Source: Ceratopteris richardii
Lineage: Eukaryota > Streptophyta > Polypodiopsida > Polypodiales > Pteridaceae
DNA length: 64,000 nt
Direction of reading: 5' to 3'
Assembly: GCA_020310875.1 (NCBI GenBank)
Contig: CM035423.1
Span: 124,224,164-124,288,163, forward strand
Shown here: positions 1-9,836 of the stretch, one piece after another
Layout of the letters: each line of letters starts with the position of its first letter
Numbering within the stretch: the first letter of the stretch is position 1
Program-made: the position numbers and the translations under genes
Notes under the pieces: model-generated
The model's input: the letters and a program-made list of their open reading frames with translations, nothing else
Told to the model about the DNA's origin: nothing
Database searches by the model: none

Positions 1-1028
1 AGGACAATCAACAATTGATGATTTGGAAAAGGATTGAAGTCAAATAATAAAGCAAAGATCAAATTCTAAAGCTTGCATATTAGTGCATGGTCAGAAGATC
101 AAGACTTGTATATACATGTACATTAAGCTTGAAATCAGTTCACTTATACCTTTGTAATAGTGACGAGTTTATACATATATGCCTATATATACAAGTATAG
201 AGTCAGGACATAAGTGAGAGAAGAAATGTAAACTTTAAGTGTAGATGAATAGAAGAAGAATGTATATTGATGAATGAATGAGATTCATCAAATCAGTTGT
301 TTTCATGAGAATAGAAGGAAACTTCTGAAATCTGAGTCGCGATCTTTTCTCCATTTCTCCTTCTGTGCTTGATCATTTCAATCCTTTTTTAAATTTCTAA
401 GTCCATAGTTAATGCATCTATGGTCAACATTTGAGAGTCCAATTGTAATCAGGTTGAGAGAATTGAAGACAAGAACATTTACATGTGTAAATTGATGAAG
501 TGAAGGCAAGAACAAGTGCAATCCCGATGATCAATGTTTTGATCAGATCTCCCTCCACAGTGTAAAGTCTTGAACAAGTAAGCACTCATTCTTTAAGTTG
601 AAAGGTAAGCTACTTGTGGCTAAAAGCATTTGAATAAACAGAGTCTACTTTGGGAGAAACATGTATTAGAAGTTGTAGGTGTCAAAAGTCGACTATGCAG
701 AAGAATAGTTTCAGACATAGGTAGATTGTTTGGAGGAAATCTCAAGATCTACTTAATCTTTTGGAAAGATTTAACTTGGAGAAGGTGCCTAAACTTTAAC
801 AGACACCTTGTACAAAGTTTCATTGAAAACTATACTCATTTGATAAGTCAATGAGTGAATTAAATGCAACAAACTTTTCTGAGTAATCAGTTTCTTCACA
901 GTTAGTTCAAAGTTTGATAATTTGGCATTAGTCTTCCAAAATTGGTTGAGGTTTTGAGTTTTTCTTGATATATAGGTGCTCTAACATCAAGGATAACTTG
1001 TTATTTTGGAGATTAACACTCTCCATCA
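1..1028 (+). mobile_element. TE1: partial 5' LTR of a Copia element
   Basis: This stretch lies directly upstream of a Copia primer-binding site, so it is read as LTR. The right boundary ends in CA at 1028. A TATA-like run sits at 183-192. The left end (TG) was not identified and may lie outside the window. There is no second LTR in the window to align with, so the extent is inferred from position alone. No coding potential is visible. Confidence 0.5.
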
Positions 1029-1029
1029 G

Positions 1030-1041
1030 TGGTATCAGAGC
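1030..1041 (+). promoter_or_regulatory. TE1 primer-binding site (initiator tRNA-Met type)
   Basis: The 12 bases TGGTATCAGAGC match the usual plant Copia primer site, complementary to the 3' end of initiator tRNA-Met. It lies one base after the inferred LTR end, where minus-strand DNA synthesis would start. Confidence 0.85.
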
Positions 1042-1248
1042 AGGAGTCATCAAAATTGAAGAAAGGAGGACCCCGACTATTGCAGATACAAAAATTAATC
1101 TTTGAGGATTCAAAAGGTGAAAGGTTAAAGTGAAAGCTAGATAAGGAGGCTTGAAGCTATCAAGAAGATCAAAAGGAACTACATTCAAAGTAAAGGTACA
1201 TTCATTATTCACAAAGCTTGAAGAATTTATTGCACAGGTGAAGAAAGG

Positions 1249-2466
1249 ATGGGAGATTCTCTTCAGATAGAGAAATTGGATAGAGAAAACTATCCTTCTT
1301 GGTCAATGAGGATGGAAGATCATCTCATGAGCAAAGACTTGATAGGATACATCATAGGTGAAGAAGAAAAACCAGAATTTAGGGATCCTAGTGTTCCAAC
1401 TAGGGAAGAGCTCTCAGATTTGAAGAAATGGATGAAGAAGGATGTTGAAGCAAGGAGCATTATCTACATGGGAGTCAATGATTACTTGCTACCTCACATT
1501 AGAGGACTTGAAAGTGCAAGTGACATATGGAATGCTTTGGAGGAGCATTTCCAAAACACTACAAAGTCAAGGAAGGCATCTTTATGGGCAAAATTCACCA
1601 CATTCAAGAAGAAGGCTTCTTAATCTATTTTTGATTATGTAGCAAGGATCAAGGACATTGCAGATGCATTAGGAGCAGTTGATGAAGATATTGAAGAGGA
1701 AAAATTGGTAAGACAAATTCTCACAGGTTTGAGAGGAGAGTGGAAGCCTTTCATTCTATCCACTGAATTGTCACTAGATCATTTCACTCCTGATTTGAAT
1801 CAATTGCTAGGACACATGCTAACCTTTGAGCGGGATGTCAAAGGTGATGCTGATAAAAATATAGGTCAATCAATGTACTCAAAAAACAAGAAGAAGATTA
1901 ACAAAGGCAAGCAACAATTGAATGAAGATGAAGGTACTACTAGCCAAGCTAACTTCCTAAGAGGAAGAGGAGGTGGCAAAGGAAGAGGAAGAGGCAGAAG
2001 CACTAAAGATGGTGTCAAAGCTTGCTGGATTTGTGGTAAGACTAATCATTTAGCTCATGAATGTTGGCATAATAATCAGAATGGTGGAGGATACAATCAA
2101 AACTTTAATTCAAGAGGAAAAGATAATAGAAATCGGAGAGGTAATTTCAGAGGTAGAGGTAGTAGAGGTTACTTTGGAAGAAATGCAGGTAGAGGCTTTC
2201 AAAGGCAATCCTACAATTATACCTACTACAACTATGCTTCAGATCAAAAAGAGGATTTAACCTCAATTATGAATGCAACTTGTGAAAGAAAAAGTGAAGA
2301 TCAAAGAGTCTTCTACATTGACTCAGGGTGTGGCACCTGAGTGGCAATATAGCTTTGATGACTGATTTGGAGAATAAGGTGAGTAATCATGTAGTTCAAA
2401 CAAGTGACAACACAAAGCACAATGTGAAGTCCATTGGATCAGTAATGAAGAGAATCTTGTAAGTCC
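1249..2466 (+). pseudogene. TE1: Copia gag and start of protease, disrupted
   Basis: The frame opens with an ATG at 1249, about 210 bp after the primer site. It encodes a Copia gag N-terminus (LDRENYPSWSMRMEDHL) and a UBN2-type gag body. An in-frame TAA at 1621-1623 interrupts it, but the same frame continues to 2340 with a Gly/Arg-rich tract and a zinc knuckle (C-x2-C-x4-H-x4-C, CWICGKTNHLAHEC). The protease active site is present as YIDSGC. A shift of one base near 2338 moves the protease to another frame (SGNIALMTDL), which closes at about 2460. Integrase, reverse transcriptase and RNase H are absent. The element is truncated and inactive. Confidence 0.85.
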
Positions 2467-2671
2467 ACTCATTTCGTGGATTTAGGAGAACTTTATGATA
2501 CGAGGTTCTCATGAGAGAATATCTCCTCATTTAGAGTAAGAACTTTTAGGTGGAAATTCATTTGAATTTCAAATTCAAACTTGAAGAAAGTACCTATAAA
2601 AGTACTTGGAAATCTTGCGGCCATATAGACTCCCTTTGAGACAGAGAGAGAGAGAGCATTGCATGAGAGGA
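2467..2671. other. Unassigned spacer
   Basis: This AT-rich spacer between TE1 and the microsatellite has no recognisable gene. A short GA run lies near 2641-2655. It could be more of TE1 that has decayed. Confidence 0.4.
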
Positions 2672-2893
2672 GCACACATACACACACATATTCAAGTATG
2701 TACGCACATGCATGCATAGGCACACACATACACATATACATACACATGCATACACATATACACACTATCTACATACACATAGACACGCACATACACATAT
2801 GCACACACATACACCCACATGCATACATACGCACACATACACTCACATACACACATGCATACACTCACATGCACATACACACACATACACATA
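2672..2893. repeat. CA/TA-rich microsatellite, left segment
   Basis: Irregular CACA, CATA and GCACAC runs. The segment stops at 2893, where TE2 begins, and the same kind of sequence resumes at 26486 after TE2. The last five bases (2889-2893, ACATA) are duplicated at 26486-26490. Both strands have long open frames rich in His/Thr or Cys/Val/Met. These are by-products of the repeat. Confidence 0.95.
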
Positions 2894-2987
2894 TGTTGGA
2901 AAACTTTGATTCAATGTCCCAATTGGTCAAAATGTATTCCAGTTTATAGCATATGTATAGTTGGATCCTAGTCCCTCTACAAGAAAG

Positions 2988-3110
2988 CAGTGTGAGCACC
3001 TTGGATAGCGCAGCGTCCTCCAATCTCAGCCACTTGAGTTCAAAACTCATCGTCGACAGTGCGAAAAACACGAAGAAGTTTTTTTAGCTTTTGGGAAATT
3101 AAAAAAAAAT
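2988..3110 (+). repeat. Possible tRNA-derived (SINE-like) segment within the TE2 LTR
   Basis: A box-A-like stretch (TGGATAGCGCAG, about 3002-3013) is followed about 33 bp later by a box-B-like stretch (GAGTTCAAAACTC, 3036-3048), then an A-rich run near 3101-3109. The order and spacing resemble a tRNA-derived SINE head with a poly-A tail. The same segment recurs at about 12650-12770 and 13335-13460 in the 3' LTR. No target duplication was found and the box B match is imperfect, so this is tentative. Confidence 0.35.
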
Positions 3111-3794
3111 TGGTGATGCAATCTTTGATGACAAAGCTTTCTTTGTTGGAGAATACGATTGCTAGCGCTTTATTAGAGTGAGCTTTTGGAGGAGCTTTTC
3201 AAGGGACAACCAAATACTGTATAAGAAGATCATTAGCTCATTGTCTTGTATCCTACACCTTTTGCAACACAAGATTTGGAGCTTGGTCCCTCATTAGAGA
3301 TGATGCTTCTAGCACATGGGGCAACCATGTTTCTATCTGAGCATGTTGAGGAGCGGCTATGGAGTTCTTCTTGAAGAAGAGTGTGCTCACACTCTTGCTT
3401 TTGGAGAGGCTATTAGCAGCTTGGTGGTGTGGATCGACCATTCACATGATGTATTTGAAGATTGTCTTCTACATGAAGATTTTGGGTTACTTCAAAGACA
3501 TTGGATGGTGGTTAACATAAGATTTGCATCTTATGTTAAGAATTCAGGTACATATTCTCTTTATGCACACAGGTACTACTTGGAGCTTATGGAGGCAGTG
3601 GCATCCATATCAGGAGGAGTCGTATTTGGCATAGGTACAAGAGAATCAGTACATATATGCTTTATGCATATTTGGATGAGGTGTTTGAGAAGGTATGTTC
3701 GTATGAGTTTGAGGATTTCTAGAAGCAAACTTGTTAGCATTCTTTGCTACTTTTGTAAGTATGTGATCGTTTCACACATGTTGACTTGTGGTAT

Positions 3795-4091
3795 TGTTAC
3801 CGTTAGTGTCCATGTGAAAGGCCAAATGGCCACCGGACACTTCTTTGTATATGTTCTTTAATAAAACATATAGTGGCCTGGTCAGTCACAGACTGTAAGT
3901 TCGACCGCATTTGTAAAAACCTAAGAAGTCTGTCTTCGTGCTCCCTGTGTACTGCGTTTTCTGCGTATTCTACAACATCTGTGCGTAGTACTGTGTGTGG
4001 CGACCAGAGCTCGGTTTTCTAGTTTGAGCATATCGTCGTGGAGCTCTCGAGAAGGAGAGTCCAGTGTGGTGCACGCCATCGAATTACTTCA
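3795..4091 (+). repeat. TE3 5' LTR
   Basis: It starts TGTTACCG and ends ACTTCA. It contains AATAAA within TTAATAAAACATA near 3858, a possible polyadenylation or promoter element. Its partner is 9493-9789. The four differences seen are all single-base substitutions. Confidence 0.96.
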
Positions 4092-4092
4092 C

Positions 4093-4104
4093 TGGTATCA
4101 GAGC
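4093..4104 (+). promoter_or_regulatory. TE3 primer-binding site
   Basis: TGGTATCAGAGC starts two bases after the LTR end. It is the standard plant Copia site for initiator tRNA-Met. Confidence 0.93.
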
Positions 4105-5297
4105 AGTTCGAGGCAAAAAGCTTTGTACCTTTTGTGCGAGCGAAGCGACCCCCCCCCCCCAAGGTTTTCGACTAAGGCGGCGACCAAGGCATAGACCTTG
4201 GCATACCTTGTCATCCGAGTCACCGAAGTCACCGTTGGCGCCGTTGGCTGCGCGCGAGGGAGGACCTCAACGATCAAGGAATATAGAGGTTCCCGGTACT
4301 TCCCGGGAGGTCACCCATCCCAGTACTGTTCCCCCCAGAGCTCGCTTAACCGCGGCAATCTCTTGCCACTAAGCTACACTCTTGTGGTGTTTGAAGAAGG
4401 GGAAAGACTAAGGTTGGCATTACCTTGAACAAGTTTTGGTCCCTCAAAGCTTCATTTTTGCTTTTAAAGCCTATTTCTGAAGCAATTTTGGGGTGTTTTT
4501 GGAGCCATTTTGGAGTACTTTCGCACGTAGTTCTCTTCACACAGGTCCAAGAACATCAAGAAGAGTGTTCCTTGTACTTCTCAGACAATAAATATCAACC
4601 TTTGGGGCTGTATTTTCAGCCACACTCGTAAAACTACAGGTTTCTCGAGGGGCTTTCAGTTTTGGTGGGAGCAGTCGCTGCAAATTTATGCAGGTTTTTA
4701 AAGCCTAAAACATCAGAGTTGACAGACACTTGCAGGTGTTATTGGCTAGTTTTTTGGGCTGTGTATTCAGCCTTTCAGTGTCATTTTACTGCATATATTG
4801 AGCACATACACACCATGTACGCTTCTGTGGATACCGCTTATGTACGTCCATGTGGGCATTGATATAGCGGTTACGTTCTTTGCATAAAGCCTTTTACGTT
4901 TGATAAAGAGGGTCGTGGTGAGGTTTTCTTAACTGGGAGACACCCAGATGTCGGGGTCTCTTCGGTGATGCTGGTGGAAGACTTACCCAGCCTCGCCATA
5001 GGAGATGTATGATAGTTGTTCATAGGTGCTCGATAAGCCTAGTTGGTTTCTATTGGGTAACTGATTATATGCAGTGGAGTCAGTGATTCACTATGCAGGT
5101 AGACATGTTAGTACTTGCAGTTTTATGATACTTTGACACTGGTCATATGCTAATTTTGCAGAGGATACTCTGGCAAAATTTTTCCAGATTTCTGGTTTAG
5201 TCAACTATATAGTGGTCGATTTACTCCTTGATACACTTATTTGTTGGTGTTTGGACTCTTCTAGCTCCATTATCATTCTATTCAGTTCTCTACGATC
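4105..5297 (+). other. TE3 untranslated leader
   Basis: About 1.2 kb between primer site and polyprotein start. Apart from the antisense 5S fragment and a run of ten C at about 4150 it shows no coding or structural feature that I recognise. Several short frames are present but none resembles a protein family. Confidence 0.7.
4298..4355 (-). rRNA. 5S rRNA gene fragment, antisense, in the TE3 leader
   Basis: Read on the minus strand, this stretch matches the 3' half of a plant 5S rRNA gene as remembered. The 23 bases 4298-4320 agree without mismatch and include the box C motif (GGATGGGTGACCTCCCGGGA). Further on there is a box-A-like GGTTAAGCGAGC (usual form AGTTAAGCGTGC). The region between them (4321-4340) has diverged, and both flanks stop matching. 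It is a fragment of about 58 bp, not a functional 5S gene. 5S-derived sequence is known from Cassandra elements, but there it lies in the LTR. Here it lies in the untranslated leader of a coding Copia, antisense to the transcript. Confidence 0.75.
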
Positions 5298-8200
5298 ATG
5301 GCATCAGAGGTCTCAGGCACATCCGGTGGATCAGGGTCTAGTGCTAGCGTTCCGAGGAGGAGCTATAACTTGCAGGGCAAAGACCATTTTGAGATCCGAA
5401 AATTTGATGGCACAAACTTTGCTCTATGGAAGAATCAGATTAAAGATGTGCTGATTCAAAGAAGGCAATGGAAGCCAGTAAATGGGATTTCAAAGAAGCC
5501 TGCTGACATGGATGAAGATGATTGGGATGAGTTAGATGAAATGGCCAGGTCTACCATTCGCTTGCACCTAGCAGATAATGTTTACTTTACAGTATTAGAC
5601 TGTGAAAGTGCAGAGGAGCTTTGGAAGAAGTTATGCAATACATATGAAAAAGAGACGGCATCAAATAAAGTATATCTGATGAGAAAATTATACGACCTTC
5701 GTATGAAGGACACAGATAGTGTTGCTGCTCATCTAAATGAGTTTGATGCCATATTCTCCCAGTTACAGGCTCAGAAAATGGATATGGACAATGAAATGAA
5801 AGCAGTATTGCTGTTATGCACCCTGCCATCATCATGGGATACATTTTGCACAGCTATTAGCAATAGTGCACCAGGTGGTAAACTCGTCTATGATGACATA
5901 TGTGGAGCACTCTTGAGTGAGGAGATTCGTAGAAAATCTATGGTTGGCACTCAGAGTGGAGATGCATATAATGTTCGTGATTCTTACCAAGGAAAGAATC
6001 AACAACGTGGCAGGAGCAAGAACAAGGAAAAGAATGGTCAACGGAATAAGAGCAGAAGTAAATCAAGGAAGAGGGATATTGAATGCCATTATTGTCATAA
6101 GAAAGGACACATGAAGAAAGACTGTTATGCATTAAAGAATGCTAAAGGTAAAGGACAGAATGTTGATGGGCATGTTAAACAGTTACCTGCACCATCTACT
6201 TCGACTGTGAAGATTGAAGAAATTAATGCTATTTCTGATGATGCTGATGTGTTGACACTTGATAGTACTGTGCCATCTGAGGCACTTATGGCTGATTCTC
6301 TTTCCCACACCTGGCTGCTAGATTCTGGTGCTTCTTTCCATGTGACACCACATAGAGAATGGTTCTCTAATTATGCAACAAAGTCTCTTGGTACCGTGAG
6401 ACTTGGTGACTCTTACCAGTGTGATGTTGTGGGGATTAGAGATGTGGTTGTGCAGTTCATTGACGGTTCAAAATTTACTATGCATAATGTACGCCATGTA
6501 CCTCAGTTATCACGCAGTTTGATGTCAGTTGGTCAACTTGATGACCTTGGTTACAAGGTGGTCTTCTATGCTCAGTCCTTTCGTATATCAAAGGGCAATA
6601 TGGTTATTGCAAAAGGAAGGAAAGTTGGCTCACTTTACCCTTTATTTGTATCACAGAAAGAACACTTGTTAGCTGTTACTGAACAGCCTATGGCTTGTAT
6701 TTGGCATGGTCGTTTGGGCCATATATCTCGTAGTGGAATGGAAAATCTTTCTCGTTCTGGCTACTTACCTGTGTTATCTTTCTCTGATTTTTCATTTTGT
6801 GAGCATTGTCAATATGGAAAGCAAACCAGAAATGTGCATAAAACGCACATTGACTCTTCAATTCAGCCTTTAGATCTTGTTCATACAGATGTGTGTGGTC
6901 CTATGCCCACTAGGTCCTTAGGTGGTTCTCTTTACTTTGTTACTTTCATAGATGATGCTACTAGAAAAGTCTGGGTATATCCTATCAAATCGAAGGATGA
7001 TGTATTCCCTACTTTCAGAAAATGGCTTGCTTCAGTTGAGACTGAAAAAGGAACTAAGCTTAAGGCTTTACGTTCAGATAATGGGGGTGAGTATACCTCA
7101 CATGAATTCAGCCTTTTCTGTCAGTGTAGAGGGATTCGTAGAGAGTTTACAGCTCCTTATACCCCAGTACAGAATGGTGTAGCTGAGAGGATGAATAGAA
7201 CTATTCAAGATAGAGTAGTCTCTATGTTGCATCATGCAAACCTCTCACAAGGTTTTTGGGCAGAAGCAGTATTGACTGCAGTTCATGTGATTAACCTTTC
7301 ACCTAGTACTGCCAAAGGTCTGAAAGTGGCACAAGAGTTATGGACAGGGAAACCACCATATTATGATCATCTTCGAGTTTTTGGGTGTGAAGCATATGTT
7401 CATATACCCAAGAATCTTAGACAGAAGTTGGACCATAAGTCAAAGAAATGCATTTTTCTTGGATATGGTCGAGAAGGACAATTTGGATATCGCTTATGGG
7501 ATCCTGAAACACGGTCAGTGATCAGAAGTAGTGATGTCATTTTTAATGAGTCTAAGATGCATAAACAGCCGATTAAGGAGGTTGAAGTGAGAAGAGTGGT
7601 GTTTGAGGATACTAGTCCTCCGGTTAGCATGCATAAAAATGCTGCACATAGGGATGTTCAAGAGAATGTCCATTCAGATCAGTCTGCACATGTTCCTGTT
7701 CAGCAACCATTGAGACGTTCTGCACGTGTCTCATATCCACCTGATAGATATGTTCCAGGTTTAGATTTTGTTATGCTAACAGATGCCGGTGAGCCCTCTT
7801 GCTACAAAGAGGCTATGCAGACAGAGGATCATGTCAAGTGGGAGCGTGCCATGAAGAGTGAGTTGGATTCTATTCACAAGAATGGTACTTGGGACTTAGT
7901 ACTTTTGCCAAAGGGAAGGAAAGCTTTACCATGTAAATGGGTATATAAGCTGAAATTCACATCAGATAGTGCTTCTCCAAAATATAAAGCACGACTTGTT
8001 GCAAAGGGTTTTAAGCAACAACATGGTGTTGATTTTGAGGAAATCTTCTCCCCAGTGGTCAAGATGACTACTTTGCGCATGTTGCTTGGATTCGTTGCAA
8101 TGGAGGACTTAGAGCTAGTCCAAATGGATGTGAAAACAGCTTTCTTGCATGGAGATCTTACAGATGAGATCTATATGGAACAACCAGAGGGTTATGTAGT

Positions 8201-9344
8201 TCCTGGCAAGGAAAGTCTAGTTTGTAAGCTCAAGAAGAGCTTGTATGGACTTAAACAGTCTCCTAGACAATGGTACCAAAAGTTTGATGCTTTTATGAAG
8301 TCCCAAGGCTATTCTCGGAGCAATGAGGATCATTGTCTCTACACAAAGAGATGTTCTGATGGCAGCTTGATATGCTTGATACTTTACGTCGATGATATGT
8401 TGATTGCTGGGAAGTCCTCTTATGATTTGTCAATTCTCAAAAAGAAGTTGAGTCAGACATTTGATATGAAGGATTTGGGGGATGCCAAACATATTCTTGG
8501 CATGCGCATTACTCGTGATAGGAGTAAAAGATGCATATACTTGTCTCAAAGTGAGTACATATCCAAAGTACTTCATCGATTCAATATGCAGGGTGGAAAG
8601 GCATTGAGTACACCTTTACCCACATATGTGAAATTGAGCAAGGATGACTGCCCCAAATCAGATGAGGAAAAGGAATTCATGACCAAAATTCCCTATCAGT
8701 CTGTTGTCGGTAGTCTCATGTATGCTATGGTAGCTACGAGACCAGACATTGCATTTGCAGTGGGAGTTGTGAGCAGATATATGTCTAATCCTGGCAAGAA
8801 ACATTGGGAAGCGGTCAAAATGATTTTGAGATATCTGAGTGGCACTAAGGACAAGTGTCTATGCTTAGGTAGAGGGAAAGCATCCATTATTGGTTACACA
8901 GATTCTGACTATGCTGGTTGTGTAGACAATCGTAAGTCTACATCAGGGTACATTTTTCATTTTGCTGGAGGTGCTATCTCTTGGAGATCTCGTCTTCAAG
9001 AATGTACAGCTGTTTCCACCACAGAAGCAGAGTATGTTGCAGCAAGTGAGGCATGTAAGGAAGCATTGTGGCTTTCTCGTCTTGCTTGTGATATGGGTTT
9101 GCCTCAGCATGTACCTCACTTGCTCAGTGATAGTCAGAGTGCCATTGCTTTGGCTAAGAATCCGGTCTATCATGCAAAGACCAAGCACATTGAGGTGAGG
9201 TATCACTTCATTAGAGATTGCTTAGCCACTGAGAGCATTATTCTTGAGAAGGTTCACACTCGAGATAATGCTGCAGATGCTTTGACTAAAGCTCTACCAC
9301 AGGATAGCTTTCGACACTGTTGTCACTTGATGGGGGTTACTTGA
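5298..9344 (+). CDS. TE3 Copia polyprotein (gag-PR-INT-RT-RH), intact
   Basis: A 1348-residue protein starts at ATG 5298, the first ATG of a frame that runs uninterrupted to TGA at 9342-9344. Gag occupies about residues 25-250. A zinc knuckle starts at Cys263 (CHYCHKKGHMKKDC). The aspartic protease motif LLDSGAS has its catalytic Asp at 342. A GAG-pre-integrase HHCC region lies at about 470-515. The integrase triad is Asp531, Asp594 and Glu630, with the usual 35-residue Asp-Glu spacing. Reverse transcriptase has YVDD at 1030-1033. RNase H has Asp1202 (DSDYAG) and ends with a typical AKTKHIEVRYHFIRD block. The product would form virus-like particles in the cytoplasm, copy the element RNA and insert the DNA in the nucleus. 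No broken domain or missing catalytic residue was found, so the element may be autonomous. Confidence 0.97.
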   Translation: MASEVSGTSGGSGSSASVPRRSYNLQGKDHFEIRKFDGTNFALWKNQIKDVLIQRRQWKPVNGISKKPADMDEDDWDELDEMARSTIRLHLADNVYFTVLDCESAEELWKKLCNTYEKETASNKVYLMRKLYDLRMKDTDSVAAHLNEFDAIFSQLQAQKMDMDNEMKAVLLLCTLPSSWDTFCTAISNSAPGGKLVYDDICGALLSEEIRRKSMVGTQSGDAYNVRDSYQGKNQQRGRSKNKEKNGQRNKSRSKSRKRDIECHYCHKKGHMKKDCYALKNAKGKGQNVDGHVKQLPAPSTSTVKIEEINAISDDADVLTLDSTVPSEALMADSLSHTWLLDSGASFHVTPHREWFSNYATKSLGTVRLGDSYQCDVVGIRDVVVQFIDGSKFTMHNVRHVPQLSRSLMSVGQLDDLGYKVVFYAQSFRISKGNMVIAKGRKVGSLYPLFVSQKEHLLAVTEQPMACIWHGRLGHISRSGMENLSRSGYLPVLSFSDFSFCEHCQYGKQTRNVHKTHIDSSIQPLDLVHTDVCGPMPTRSLGGSLYFVTFIDDATRKVWVYPIKSKDDVFPTFRKWLASVETEKGTKLKALRSDNGGEYTSHEFSLFCQCRGIRREFTAPYTPVQNGVAERMNRTIQDRVVSMLHHANLSQGFWAEAVLTAVHVINLSPSTAKGLKVAQELWTGKPPYYDHLRVFGCEAYVHIPKNLRQKLDHKSKKCIFLGYGREGQFGYRLWDPETRSVIRSSDVIFNESKMHKQPIKEVEVRRVVFEDTSPPVSMHKNAAHRDVQENVHSDQSAHVPVQQPLRRSARVSYPPDRYVPGLDFVMLTDAGEPSCYKEAMQTEDHVKWERAMKSELDSIHKNGTWDLVLLPKGRKALPCKWVYKLKFTSDSASPKYKARLVAKGFKQQHGVDFEEIFSPVVKMTTLRMLLGFVAMEDLELVQMDVKTAFLHGDLTDEIYMEQPEGYVVPGKESLVCKLKKSLYGLKQSPRQWYQKFDAFMKSQGYSRSNEDHCLYTKRCSDGSLICLILYVDDMLIAGKSSYDLSILKKKLSQTFDMKDLGDAKHILGMRITRDRSKRCIYLSQSEYISKVLHRFNMQGGKALSTPLPTYVKLSKDDCPKSDEEKEFMTKIPYQSVVGSLMYAMVATRPDIAFAVGVVSRYMSNPGKKHWEAVKMILRYLSGTKDKCLCLGRGKASIIGYTDSDYAGCVDNRKSTSGYIFHFAGGAISWRSRLQECTAVSTTEAEYVAASEACKEALWLSRLACDMGLPQHVPHLLSDSQSAIALAKNPVYHAKTKHIEVRYHFIRDCLATESIILEKVHTRDNAADALTKALPQDSFRHCCHLMGVT

Positions 9345-9481
9345 TTCTTGATCTTACACAGTCACTTGTATACTGTGTAACATGCCCATCAGGTGGGAGG
9401 TATAGTTTGTATACTTACACTCAGGTATTCTTTATCATTCTTTCTTTTTTCTCCCATAGTTACTCTGGCCATATTGGCCTT

Positions 9482-9492
9482 TAGTGGGAGAT
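9482..9492 (+). promoter_or_regulatory. TE3 polypurine tract
   Basis: A purine-rich run (TAGTGGGAGAT) lies immediately before the 3' LTR start at 9493, the expected position for plus-strand priming. Confidence 0.8.
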
Positions 9493-9789
9493 TGTTATCG
9501 TTAGTGTCCATGTGAAAGGCCAAATGGCCACAGGACACTTCTTTGTATATGTTCTTTAATAAAACATATAGTGGCCTGGTCAGTCACAGACTGTAAGTTC
9601 GACCGCATTTGTAAAAACCTAAGAAGTCTGTCTTCATGCTCCCTGTGTAGTGCGTTTTCTGCGTATTCTACAACATCTGTGCGTAGTACTGTGTGTGGCG
9701 ACCAGAGCTCGGTTTTCTAGTTTGAGCATATCGTCGTGGAGCTCTCGAGAAGGAGAGTCCAGTGTGGTGCACGCCATCGAATTACTTCA
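9493..9789 (+). repeat. TE3 3' LTR
   Basis: It starts TGTTATCG and ends ACTTCA, the same length as the 5' copy (297 bp). The following five bases (GGTAT) repeat the target site found before 3795. Confidence 0.96.
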
Positions 9790-9824
9790 GGTATTAGTTA
9801 TGGGCCTACTAAATTTCCAACATT

Positions 9825-9836
9825 TGGTATCAAAGC
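9825..9836 (+). promoter_or_regulatory. TE2 primer-binding site
   Basis: TGGTATCAAAGC lies two bases after the LTR end (CCAACA, 9822). It differs from the common initiator tRNA-Met site by one base (A for G at the ninth base). Confidence 0.8.

Larger units (their letters stand above)
3795..9789 (+). mobile_element. TE3: full-length Tnt1-like Copia retrotransposon
   Basis: Two 297-bp LTRs (3795-4091 and 9493-9789) flank a primer site, leader, one intact polyprotein frame and a polypurine tract. The 5-bp target duplication GGTAT (3790-3794 and 9790-9794) is perfect. By eye the LTRs differ at 4 positions of 297, which indicates a recent insertion. All Copia domains are present in the order gag-PR-INT-RT-RH, and domain sequences resemble tobacco Tnt1 (Tork lineage). 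The element sits inside the 5' LTR of TE2 in the same orientation and is therefore younger than TE2. Confidence 0.97.
2894..9822 (+). repeat. TE2 5' LTR, split by TE3
   Basis: The LTR consists of 2894-3794 plus 9795-9822. The two parts rejoin across TE3 at the duplicated GGTAT (3790-3794 and 9790-9794). Compared with the 3' LTR it lacks about 430 bp near 3778 (present as about 26016-26446). It also has a single copy of a 686-bp block that is doubled in the 3' LTR. Confidence 0.88.

Noticed and set aside
4291..4355. A complete, functional 5S rRNA gene
   Set aside because: Only about 58 of 120 bp match and the middle has diverged, so it is a fragment.
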